From the NCBI GenBank assembly GCA_027422505.1, contig JAPQWV010000126.1, positions 372,001-436,000 on the forward strand: a stretch of DNA of 64,000 bases, in the 5' to 3' direction. Below are positions 35,121 through 46,758 of this stretch, piece by piece; position 1 is the stretch's first letter; every line of letters begins with the position of its first letter. Under the pieces are notes generated by a model. The model saw nothing but the letters and a program-made list of their open reading frames with translations, was not told the DNA's origin and did not search any database. Source of the stretch: Craterostigma plantagineum (taxonomy: Eukaryota > Streptophyta > Magnoliopsida > Lamiales > Linderniaceae). The translations under genes were made by a program, and so were the position numbers.

Positions 35121-36279
35121 TCAGAAAAGGTTCTGAGGCTGTGGAGGAGATGAGCCCATCACGCCGTTGTTGCTATGATTCCCACAATCATACTGGGAAT
35201 TATTACCAGCTTGTACCGATGAATCTTGATTCTTCGATTTAACGAATCGCCCGCCGCACCCTCTTGCTCGTCTCAGGGCGTGCAAGTGCCGCGATTCGTG
35301 TTGATAGGGCTATCGATAATTCAGGCACGATAAGTCGTAACGGAGATCGAGATTCGAACATAGGTAATAAGGAAGCCAAGAAAAAACCTTCACCTTCCTA
35401 ACTCTGGTCAGCCTATTTTCGAGCTCAGCTTTCGCACGCAGTCGCCTGCGCCTCATAATTCCATGGTACTGCTTGGCGTTTACGTAGACGGGTTCTTCGG
35501 GCAGAAGAATTTCAGACGGAGTTCTGTGATTTATTAATTCGGGATATATCTGTACAGATAAGAAAAGAAAAGATCATCAGAGTATATAATAAATCCAAGA
35601 AATTTTCTGCTTATTCAGTATGGAGAAGTTCGAAGCTTCCATGCGTACCAGCCGTGGACCTATGGCGTTCTCCTTGAATTGAGGTTCTGTGTAAGAATCG
35701 CGGTCGAGGTTTCTACTACGATGGGAAGCATCGATCAACTGATTGTGATGATTGAAATTTAGATCGGACGTTCCATAGTAGTGCCAATCTTGGGCTGTAA
35801 CGAAATCTTGGAAGTCGTAGTAGTTCGATTCATGTTGCTTTTGATCTCTTTCAACTGCTTCTCCTTGCATCACTTGGCCCTGATTGTATGTACATATGTC
35901 ATGTTCGTTGTTCCAAGAAATAACCACACGCACACACGCATGCATATACAGAAACTTCTGAGCAGAAAGACTGAAAAGGGACAAAACTAAGAAGTAGTTG
36001 GACTCTCCTCGCAGCAACCTTATCCTCAAATCAAATTAGTTTCCTTTTAAAGCTATCAGCTTACAGATCAAGAAATCCCTTTTTTAGCAAAAGTCACTTC
36101 TTTTTTTTTCATTTTCAGCTTACCAACTTGAAAGATCATGGAGACAAAGGAATCGCGCGCACACACGCACACACACACAGACTGTAAGTTTATGAAACTA
36201 ATCAAACCCAGATAAATCACGGCGAGTATCAAGAACTTGAGACGTATTTTCTTGGAAAAGTAACTATATTTACCTTCAT
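35121..36279 (-). CDS. NF-YA subunit of the CCAAT-binding complex
   Basis: Four coding exons: 36,274-36,279; 35,649-35,879; 35,394-35,549; 35,121-35,309, for 193 aa. Both parts of the NF-YA core are intact. The NF-YB/YC interaction helix VYVNAKQYHGIMRRRRLRAK is at 100-119. The DNA-binding segment HESRHLHALRRARGCGGRF is at about 135-153. The protein binds CCAAT as a trimer in the nucleus. The N-terminus is rich in Asp, His and Asn, and the C-terminus is Gln/Asn-rich. The first coding exon holds only Met-Lys; an internal Met six codons later is an alternative start. The gene is short for a plant NF-YA, mainly in the N-terminal region. Confidence 0.92.
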
Positions 36280-37301
36280 GGAACGCTGAAGCCAACACTT
36301 TGGGGAACAAGAAAGAGCTGAATATGTGCTAAATGCATGTATGTACTGATATGGCTGGTTTTCGTGGCAGTCTTTGATGTGATATTATAGAATATTGGAA
36401 AGAGGCGACAAATTAGGATGAGAAAACGACGGTCATTGAATTGCTGGCAATGTTACTACAGTACGTCACACTTTGGACACCTGTCCACTTTGACACAGAC
36501 AAACATATTCCTACTGTAAAAATGACTTGTATGTCCCCTCGTATGTAACACGCTAAATATGGGAAAAAATGCATCTATATTTTGAAATATTTGTATTGTA
36601 AGATCGGTGATTGGTGTGCAGACATATATTCATATAAAAAGAAAAACGATATGCATCTTTCGTCTTGACATACGTGACAAAAAGAAAACCAAGCTCATTG
36701 GTTGCATAACTGTGATAGTTCTTTGCATCTCGGATTCCCAATATATTTTTTTATTATTTAAAGCAAAAATTCAGAAGGCTAAGATGGGCAAAATCGTCAT
36801 CACAAAAGAAATTAAACACTATAATTGATTGGTGTTGAGGATGATTTCAACGAGGTTCCCCCACGCTATCGACTCGGACCACAGAATAGGGTCCACGTAC
36901 ACCAGCTTCACTGATTTGTTGACACGTGCTTGGGTGACTCAAAGGATGAACAATTTCTTTTTTCCTTTTTGCCTACTTTATTTGAATTCATTGGAAGGAA
37001 AAAGAAAGGACAAAAGACAAAAATCAAATAGAAACTGAAATTGCTGTTTGGCCTTTACTTATATTTCCTTCAGGCCCATCAACCCGGCATGAGGTGAGGC
37101 GAAGACCACATCGCACATGAGCAAGACGATGATGATTAGTTGTTTTAACGAGCAATATTAAAATTAATAAATGTCTCTCACTTGGAATTTCACATCACGT
37201 CCTTTTTTTTTTATGTGTGTAAAAGAAAAACTGTAATAATAACCGTCATAACGAACATATAAAATCTTTGCAAGAGTTTCATGTAGATGTACTCTTATAG
37301 T
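36280..37301. other. NF-YA upstream region and 3' flank of the gar2-related gene
   Basis: AT-rich with GT/CA-rich patches near 36,160-36,180. Small ORFs are unsupported. It contains the NF-YA promoter and the 3' UTR of the next minus-strand gene. Confidence 0.5.
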
Positions 37302-39916
37302 CTACAGTGCATTTTGCCACACCTCGCGAAGGAGGTCATACCTGGCATTGACAACATCGCCGTCTTCTTCCTCGCCATCGCTGTTATCACCATTTATCTC
37401 GGGAGTTGGCGTTCTGTTTATCGCAAGGGACGAGAGGCAATGATCGAGTTCGTCCAACTCTTCGTCGCTCGTGTATCCTTTCCTCTCCACAGACGAGGCA
37501 TTCCTCGACAGCTGAGGATTGGAGTCGGCTTCTAGAACTTTCTCAGACACGTTGGGAGAGGATGGAGGCGTGTATATGACTGGTGACGCCGAGTAGGGGA
37601 ATGCGCCCGAGGAGTCTACGATGCACTGTGGAATCCCCATAAAAATAATAACGGGTATATGAGTTTTCGACGACATATGAATGTAATTTTTGATTGGCTA
37701 ACCTCTGCATTGATGGCTTCTAAGACGGCGCCAGGGACGGGATCTGGGCAGAACTCATCGGGTGTGAAATTGCAGAGGATTCGCTTGACCAGTGGAAGAG
37801 AGATGGATGGGCATACCTATAAAAAAACCGATAAAGATGAAAGGCGTAGTAGTAAATGGTGCTCTGCAGAGAAACGAAGAAGATGAAATTCATACATACC
37901 TCTGTCTTGATTGTTGGGTCCATGAGCAAGTCTTTGGGAAGCATTATAAGATCACTAAGTTCATTTAGAAGACGGAATACTTTGGGTTCCTCTGAGCTTT
38001 CCTTGCCATCGTTTTTCATTTCATCTTCGGAAGAAGTATCAGCATCCATACCAAGAAAATCAGAGAGCCATCTCGCCCAGTTTCCAACCTGAGAGAGTTG
38101 TCATATGTAACAAGAATTTCCAACTTAAAAAATTACTTTTTCTCATGCATAAAAGCTCATTCAAGGAATTGAAGTTAGTTTATATCAACTTACAGAGTTC
38201 TTAAGTTGAACGCCAGATCCGAAACTCAATTCTCCAGCAGGGATGGGCAAAACTCTGGCATCGACGATGGGATCAGATACAGGATCAGTAGGGATTTCAA
38301 ATGCCGACTCCCTGAGAATGGCATTGAACATGGCAACGTCTAGCCTAGATATGCATTGTTCCATTACCTGAAAGAAGGCAAGAATGAATTTTGGAGAAGC
38401 ATCAAACTCGAAATGAACATTCCTACTGCATAGACCATCATGACGCTTACCTTTCTTGCCAAGATGGGTAAACAACCACATTCATGCCTCCCTGCTCGAA
38501 CTGGACAAAGTCTTCTTAAAGCATCATTAAAAGCATTTCTCCAAAGATTTATGGAAAAGTCCCCCTGTTTCCGGTCACCAAGGGCTGGACCCAGAGACTT
38601 CTCAGAACCTCTGTTTTTGGCTGAAACTCCAGAAGGCGATTGCATGTTGGGAGTCAATGTCTGAACAAGAACCAGAACAATCATTTGCAGATCAAAGAAG
38701 CAACTGACCGTACTCAACATTTTACGATAAGGACGAGTAATTACCTGCCACCATATTGACTCAACTATCCTCGAGAATATCCACGCCTCGACTTTCTCCA
38801 AGGCAGCCATGAGAGTCCTTGTTTCTCGCCAATCTTCAACAAACCTTAATAAACCCTGCTTATTCAGTTGCCTCGTCCTGCCGCTATTCGTCCATTTAAG
38901 GGATGAAGACTTCACCTCACTTTTTCTTTCCCCTAATGCTTTCTCAAAAGAGCTGGATTGTGAGGAACTCTCAAATGTTCGAGAAACTATCTCCCTCAGC
39001 ACAATAGCGTTTGACAACCAAAATGTCAGCCTGATACAAAAAGCTGGAAGTTTCAGGATCAATGATAGAAAACAAAATTCGATTCCAAAAGAAAGTACAT
39101 TACAAACCTTGAGACATCATTGCCACAAGACTTGGAAACTAAAACAAGCCCAGAGACGGCATTTTTAGCAATGGTTGCTACCCTATCTTGAGTCCAGTGT
39201 TTAGAGGCGTATACGTAGAGTCTGGAAAGGCGCCTTGCAGGAGTATGCACCTTGTGTGCTGAGCTAGTATGCTCCGGGACCACAGTATAGAGTGCGATTT
39301 CAAGGGCTGCAACTTCCCTTAGTTCACTCTCGAGATTCATTATCCGTGATTCCATCTCCTGAATCTTTTGCTCCAATGCTGACTTGTTTTCTTGACCATC
39401 ATCATCCTCAACAGCATTCAATACTGCTTCATCATCACTACGCACACCAAGAGTGCCGTTTGAAGCGTGACCGACGGCATCGGTCACTTTTTCCTGGTCA
39501 AGTGATTGGCCATCTGCTCCATCGGAAGAATCAGATTGAGGTTTTGGATGAACTTTCTTATTTCTCTTAGTATTATTATCGGTTGAATTCTTCGTGGTTG
39601 ACTTGGTCAGCCCTTTATCAGGTTTCAACTCTCTCTTTGGTGGGCCTTTAGAATCTTTAACAGGTTGATGTTTGATTTTCCGATCAGCTTTAGGCCTCGG
39701 TGTTTGAGGATTATTATAACCACCAATGGGTTTCGTCTTCGTACCTTCTCTTTTAGGAAACCGAACATCTTTTTCTGATTTATCCTCGTCAGCCATGTGC
39801 GAGTCTCCTCCATATGAGGAGACTGAATCAGTCACAGTCTCGGAATCAGATTCTTCAACAATGTCCATATCACTACTATTACTGTTTAACCTTTCAGTGC
39901 GTGCTACATCGTCCAT
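37302..39916 (-). CDS. Nucleolar gar2-related plant protein with DIL-like C-terminal region
   Basis: Seven exons: 39,108-39,916; 38,745-39,030; 38,451-38,660; 38,194-38,367; 37,900-38,088; 37,703-37,816; 37,302-37,625. They join in frame to 701 aa. The N-terminal ~200 residues are acidic/basic low complexity (EESDSETVTDSVSS, Lys/Pro-rich), which gave this family its gar2-related name. A coiled coil follows (ALEQKIQEMESRIMNLESEL). The C-terminal half is helical and conserved (LEIALYTVVPEH, LRRLCPVRAGRHECGCLP, VLPIPAGELSFGSGVQLKNS). I recognise this as the Arabidopsis At2g42320/At3g57780 family, which has a DIL-like C-terminal region; its molecular role is not established to my knowledge. Confidence 0.88.
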
Positions 39917-42328
39917 TTTAAGACCTTGGCATCGAGGATAGCTTCTTCAGACCTGTCAATATCACAGATTTATAATCTGGAACTACACCATCATAAAATT
40001 CTTCTTCCTCTTTGCTGGATTTCAAATCAATTACAGAGGTCTTGAAGTTCACTTACAGTGTCTTGAAGTAGGATTTTGCAGATCAACCCTTTATGATTGC
40101 TTTTTCCTCAAGATGCTAAAATCCGTCCAGTCAATCACAATTTTCCTATTTTTCTATTATTCAAAGAAGAAATCGCAATTATTGAACATATACATTAACA
40201 GCAAGTTAATTCAGGTATCACACGGTAAAGACAGAGTGTTATCTTCCATCAATATCTTTCATCACAGCATCAAATCCAGCGAACATAGCTAGACCAGTCC
40301 ACAGAAACTAATCACCTATCTCAATTCAGTCGAGCACAAATCACGAATCATCATGACGAGATTATTTAGAAGACAACATATAGCATGGATCAGTCCGTAA
40401 TTTAAGCACACACGTTCCAGACTTATGCTTAGCGCGCTCAATCTAAGCCAGGTCACCGCGGTAGACAGTAGCAGCGGCACACGACCTTCAGCAAGCTCCA
40501 AACCGCCACAACTCACAACAACACAACACGTCTCAAGGAAAGTAAACACAATGCAAGCAATCAAAGAACAATCAGGATCCAAAAAAACGAAGCAATAGCA
40601 AAGATCTTCTCGCCGCAGAAGCTAACAAAGTAAAAAACAAAACGTAAAAAAAGCAGTCACTAAAAAGAATAGACGTATCTACTACAGAGTCATCAATCAA
40701 ACCTCGGCTTTCCATCGAGAGCAGCCACGGAAACATCGAAAGCTCGATCTCTGCGTATCTCAATCAAAACGACCAGCAGCTTTTACCGCCAGAGCACGTG
40801 AAGCGAATCAATGAATGTGTGGTATTATTAGGGTAGCTCGTGGCTAAATCGTGGGACTGCGATCGATTTTAAAAAGCTTCTGCGTAAACTTCTATTCCTT
40901 CAGTTATATTTATATGGTGGTGGTCACTACTCACTGGTCAGCAACCGGTTGTTTGGGCGTCGGTGAGAAAAAAACCGGGAGTTGCCGGTTACGTTACGCT
41001 AATGATCGATCTAATACAAAGCAAATAACGCGTTTTGTTTTATTTAATTGAAAAATATATAGGAAAAGGACATGTAAAACAAAAAGAGCACAGTATCGTA
41101 GTCAACAGCACAAGCATCACCATTAGGTAGTAAATAGACAGTGATGTAAAACTCATGAACCCTGCAAGGGCCAATCAATGTTCATTGGCTTCTTGTGAGT
41201 ACTTTCTACTTATAACATATTATAATTTAATATATGAAATGCATATATTTGATTTCTGGCAAATCCAAAGATACCAGTAATATATAATTTTGTCCATTCG
41301 ACCCTACACAACCACCAATTAAATCCTCTGTTTTTGTTTCTATTGGGATCCAGTTCATTATATATTCAGCAGACATTGGTGGGCTTCGACAAATGCCATC
41401 GATTTTATGTATTCGGAGCGTAGATATAGACAGAGAAATGTGGGTTCCCATTGACAGCTATATATGAGCTATTTTCCTATTTATTTGCAATTTTGTATTT
41501 ATTTTTTTTGAATGGTTAACCATGTAAAAATATCCAGACAAGATCTACTTAAAGGATAATTATTTTAAAATTCTCTCGACATCATTGTCAATGAGCCCAT
41601 ATTTGAACATGTGAATCGACTATTACAGCTACTCAAATGCAATGCGGTGCAATCTTTTTATATAAATAAATTAGATCTTGCTTCTTTTCGTTAATTTAGT
41701 TCACTAAATTAAGATATGAGAGGACCGAGCTGGTGATTTTAATTGGGCCCTACCTATTTTAATGGGCTGACCCGTTCTCTGACTTTACACGAGTTGTTCT
41801 TAATGGACGGGCCGAAGTCGTGCTTACATTTTTTGGGAAGTCGTCGTCGGGTCGGGTCGGGCATGGACGGGTTGCCTTTCGTGGTTTGTCCTTTGGGTTT
41901 GGATTTTGAATATTCCGAAAGAGCTCCTGAATTTACCAATAGGCCCCTCACTGTTACTAGTGGGAACTGATTCTCTGAAAAAGCAGGATATCGTTGCATG
42001 TGCTATTATTTACGAAGCATCATTTCTACTTTGCAGAATAGCCCTTTGATCTTCGCGATTTTATCGATGATGCCAAAATGTGAGAAGTCACATGCAAATT
42101 ATTATTTATTGCCACGTGTGCATCTTTCAAATCGAGTCTTAATACCCAACACATCCCAACGAAGAAGTTACAATTCCAAGAAGGGGCACATTAAGGAACA
42201 AAGCTTAATTACTTGCAACCTCTCAGACGAAGCTTAAAAAAGTCAAAGAAAATTCAAACAGAAATAAAGACTGGATCTTCCTTGCATGAACTCAAAGATC
42301 GAGTCTTTGTTCGAAAAAACCTCATAAC
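39917..42328. other. gar2-related 5' UTR/promoter and intergenic DNA
   Basis: On the minus strand a possible acceptor near 39,955 suggests a 5' UTR intron, with a first exon somewhere around 40,650-40,800. The remaining 1.5 kb up to the LRR-RLK has only short ORFs without features. Confidence 0.45.
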
Positions 42329-44295
42329 ATGTTTAGTAATATTACTGATCTTAAGCTTCTTCTTTGTTTCTTTTCTTCGTTCATTGCCCTGACTTCTTCC
42401 CTGAGCTCGGATGGGCTCTCACTTTTAGCTCTCAAAGCAGCCATTGTTGACGACCCATCAGAAGCTCTGAGCTCTTGGTCTGAATTAGACCCAACTCCAT
42501 GCAAATGGGCAGGAATCACCTGCGACGCCGCCCATCTGAGAGTCGCCGCCATTTCACTCGCATCCAAGAACCTCACTGGTTATATCCCATCTGAAATCGG
42601 CGCACTCGCATCTCTATCTTCTCTCGACATCTCCCACAACTTCTTCACTGGATCTTTGCCGCGCCACATCACCACCCTTCGCAACCTCGTTCATCTCGAC
42701 ATTTCTTCGAACAGCTTCAACGGCTCTCTCCCCGAGGGACTTGACAACTTGACGCGCCTGACGGGGACTCTGAACCTTTCGTACAATGCTTTCACCGGCG
42801 AGATTCCGGCGAGTCTTGGCCTCTTGCCGGTGATGGTCAGCCTCGACCTCCGTCACAACAATCTCAGGGGAAAGATACCTTTGGTGGGTTCGCTCTTGAA
42901 CCAGGGTCCAACTGCATTCGCCGGAAACGTTGATCTCTGCGGCTTTCCTCTAAGCACGCCGTGCTCTGTTCCTTTGGCTCAGAATCCGAACTTTCTGGAC
43001 AACATCCCTCGAAGGCCTGAAAACGGCGACGTTCTGTCGAAGGGGAGTGCGCACGGACGGAAAGCAAGAGAAGCTGCGGTGGCAGTTTCCGTGATCGCCG
43101 GCTTTAACGCTGATGATTGGCGTAGTATTCGTTTCGCTGTGGGCGGTGAAGAAGAAATGGAGGAAAAGAGAGGGTAAATCTGGGAAAGAAACCGCCGGCA
43201 GGATAGAGATGGGAGGAGGGAAGGGAAAGGGCGGCGCCGACGAGGGGCAGAAGGGTAAATTCGTCGTCCTCGACGATGGGTTCAGCTTGGAACTCGAAGA
43301 TCTGCTGAGAGCATCTGCCTACGTCTTAGGCAAGAGCAAGACTGGGATAGTGTACAAAGTGCTGGTAGGCGGCGGCGGCGGTCCGAAGGGCGGCTACGGT
43401 TCGGCTGCCGGCGGATCCACGGTGGTTGCGGTCAGGCGGCTCACCGAAGGCGACACGGCTTGGAGGTTCAAGGAGTTCGAAGCTGAGGTGGAAGCCATCG
43501 TCAAAGTTCAGCACCCAAACATGGTGAAGCTCAGAGCTTACTACTACGCCGACGATGAGAAGCTTCTGATATCAGACTTCATTCGCAATGGAAGCTTGCA
43601 CAGCGCACTACACGGTAAGAAAAGCTTCCACCTTTATCTTCTCTTCCATTCCATTTCTCTGTCAAAAAAAATCTTCGGACACATAATGAATAAACTTTGA
43701 ATCAGGCATACCAAGAGATGCAATGAATCCCCTGCCATGGGCAGCTAGGCTCAGAATAGCCCAAGAAACAGCAAGAGCCTTAGCATACATCCACGAAAGC
43801 AGTCCTAAAAAGCACGTCCACGGAAGCATAAGATCATCGAAAATCCTCCTCGACGACGACCTAAAGCCATACATATCCTCTTTCGGGCTGGCCCGCCTGG
43901 TGCCCGCCTCTCCAAAAAGCCCGAACACATCGAATTTCGCCAACTACTCATCAGTTGTTGTAGCGCCAGAGGCTAGGTCTTCGAACGCAAGGCTAACTCA
44001 GAAATGCGATGTCTACGCCTTCGGGATTATGCTCATGGAGATGCTCACGGGTCGGTTGCCGGGCGACGGCGGGCCGGAGGAAAAGGGCGGGCTCGAGGGT
44101 TTGGTGAGGAGGGCTTTTAGGGAAGAAAGGCCTTTGTCTGAGATCATAGACACTAATCTATTGAAGGAGGTTTACGCCAAGAAACAGGTTATTTCTGTGT
44201 TTCACATTGCGCTGAACTGTACTGAAATGGATGCTGAGCTTCGGCCTAGGATGAGGGCTGTGTCGAACAATTTGGACTGCATGAAACTGCAGTGA
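42329..44295 (+). CDS. LRR receptor-like pseudokinase, frame broken at the TM segment
   Basis: Two exons, 42,329-43,614 and 43,706-44,295; intended length about 624 aa. Signal peptide (about 1-25), LRRNT cap ([12 protein letters not shown]) and about five LRRs ([31 protein letters not shown]) are followed by a spacer, a TM helix, a basic stop-transfer stretch and a kinase-like domain. At about 43,112-43,114, inside the TM helix, one extra base moves the frame from ...VIAGFNA into the frame that continues [15 protein letters not shown]. As written, translation stops at 43,177. The kinase domain has HGSIRSSK where HRD is expected and SFG where DFG is expected, so it is predicted catalytically dead. 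This matches the At2g42290/At3g57830 clade. Damage or sequencing error cannot be told apart here. Confidence 0.92.
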
Positions 44296-45132
44296 TGTGT
44301 TGTTACTCATCGGCATGTTTTAAGGATTTTGCCTTGCTTGTTTATGTCCGTCTTGAACTGAGATATTACCAGTTGATTTTAGATTGTATTTTTGTCTCAC
44401 AATCTCAGATGTTACATGGCAAGCTTGTAAGTGTATCCTTCTATGAAATCCCATAGAGATTGAATGCTTCAACCAAACAGTTGAAATATCAAAATGGTAT
44501 GATAAAATCTAAGCGCACCAATTTGAATTATTTTCCTTACAATAAGCCCAAGTGCTCCAATAATATGTGGATTTTTTTAACCGTCTGCATGATTTTGTAT
44601 TTTATATAACAGAACTAGGGACCACAAGACCACCTCGATGCCCTAAGGCTAAGGCAGAATTATCTTATGCTTGTATTTGAAAATCTAGCGTATGTAATTC
44701 ATAATAATTAGAAAAAAAAGGGGGTTGAAGAAATGGCTACGCACTAACTTCCAAAAGTGCTTCTGCTCTGTTTCATCGAATTGCGGATTTCCTTAAACGG
44801 CAAACTAAGTGCCATTTTTTATATATAACCATGAAAACTGTCAAAGCTCATCATTCGGTTTCTTAAACAAGGAAAGCCGCAAGTCCCCCACACACCTAAC
44901 ACAAGATCACAGACAAGCGCAACATATAATCTATTTTTAGTTCAGCAGAACAGTTCTTGTTGGGGGCTTTTGCTTAGATCTTTACTGCTTCAAAGAGACT
45001 GATATTCTTCTCCGCGACAGAGACTGTGTGGGATTGTTCTCTTGGAGATAAGATCAGGAATCTACGAGTTATCTGATGCATTATCTTATGTTGATCCCAC
45101 GCTAGCATATTATTATCTGAAGGTTTTGATCC
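44296..45132. other. LRR-RLK 3' flank and bHLH promoter/5' UTR
   Basis: No ORF of interest. The bHLH 5' UTR is probably in the last 150-250 bp. Confidence 0.5.
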
Positions 45133-46382
45133 ATGGAATATGATGCTAAGTACTCAAGTTTGTACTTCAAGAATGGTGGGAACAGCGTTGAATATAACGA
45201 CTACAGTTACACCGATGAAAAGGCTGCAACTCTGAGTTTTTCATCTTCAAGAATGCATGCCTTGGAAAGTAACAAGAGTAATGCCGCCATTAATGGACTC
45301 GCTGCTATGAGCTCTCAGTTGCCTCCTCGGTATTTAAGCCCTATAAGTGTTGATCAGTGTGCAGGACAAAGCCCCATGAAGCACAACGCTTCGCCGGCGG
45401 GATGGTTCACTAATCTCGACTCTCATAGCGGTAAAAGTAGATTGATTCATCGTTTTTCCTTAACCCTTCCTGGAGACATAAATGTGCTGCTACTAAGCTT
45501 TCAGGCCATAGAGATCTTATGCCTCCTGGGAAGTTAAGCAACTGGGCAAACGGGGAAAATAGGTATGCTGCATCTTGGAGCGATTCTTTAGATATTTCGA
45601 CGCCCAGTGGAATCAAAAGGGAGATGAACATCGATCAAGGACGACGACCGTACTGTAACGTTGCTTCTCAGGTGAGTTCCTTGGATTTATCTTCAGACAC
45701 TACTACATAGGATACGATCATGCCTAACTCTTGCATCGATTGATTCGTACAGAAAGTGAAGAAGGATGATAAGCCTCAAGTTTTGTCGCGACATCTGAGC
45801 ATGCCTTCCACAGCCGAGAAGATATTGCAGATGCAAGACGCTGTCCCGTGTAAGATTCGAGCTAAGCGAGGCTGTGCTACTCACCCGCGGAGCATTGCAG
45901 AGAGGGTAAATAAAAACCAACCCCAAGTTCTTTTTCTCTTTATTCGAAGGGATTGAAAGGTTAAGACAACCTTGGAACAGGTGAGGAGGACGAGGATCAG
46001 CGAAAGAATGAGGAAATTGCAGGAGCTTGTCCCAAATATGGATAAGGTAATGAAACTTAACTAACTAGCCCTCTTGTTTTTTTCGTCCTTTTTTTTATAA
46101 TGCCGAGATTATCATTAAAGTAATACGATTCCATCTGTTCTCTGCCCCTCAGCAAACTAACACGGCGGACATGTTAGAGTTGGCCGTGGAGTACATAAAA
46201 GGCCTTCAGAGACAGTACAAGGTATTTTCTTTATATCATCGCAGTTTTCTTTCTTTTATCATTTTTTCCGATTTATGGGTCTTTCTTTCTTTCTTGTTGA
46301 TCTACTCTTACTACAGATGCTTAGCGATGACAGAGCAGACTGCAAATGCTCGGCCTCGTCGGCGGAGCGACGATCGTCATGA
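45133..46382 (+). CDS. bHLH transcription factor, bHLH130/FBH4-like
   Basis: Six exons: 45,133-45,430; 45,505-45,671; 45,753-45,905; 45,981-46,046; 46,153-46,221; 46,317-46,382, giving 272 aa with consistent phases. The N-terminus has the family-typical opening (YSSLYFKNG) and a Ser/Asn-rich middle. The bHLH domain (about 195-251) reads KRGCATHPRSIAERVRRTRI, then SERMRKLQELVPNMDKQTNT and ADMLELAVEYIKGLQRQ. His/Glu/Arg contacts for E-box DNA are present in the slightly atypical form used by FLOWERING BHLH proteins, which activate CONSTANS in Arabidopsis. Arabidopsis FBH4 (At2g42280) adjoins the LRR-RLK gene At2g42290, the same pair as here. The nuclear role is inferred from family. Confidence 0.93.
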
Positions 46383-46758
46383 TTAGCCACAATGACACAT
46401 AATTATTGTTCTTGTTTTCCTCCTTGGCATGATCTAAATATTCTCCTTTTTCGATTTTTTTTAGGAAATAGATGCCTGCGAGCTGTTCATCTAGATTTTC
46501 GTTTCTAAAAACAATTATAACACTAATGATCGCATAAGACAGAGAAACTCGGCCCACTGCAGTTAGTTCCAAATTTCATCCTACAAGAACCTAAAAATGA
46601 ACTTAAAAAACCGTATCAGATGCCGCAAAAGTCGGCCATTATAGATAACCCTAAAAGAAAGCTGCCGAGAAACACAGAGCAACGCATAAGCCGCTGAAAA
46701 AAACCAAAAATTACAAAAACACACGCACAACAACTACAGTTCCAAACGGAGCCCAAAC
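46383..46758. other. Convergent 3' ends of bHLH and MCTP genes
   Basis: 376 bp between facing stop codons, holding both 3' UTRs. Nothing else seen. Confidence 0.6.
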
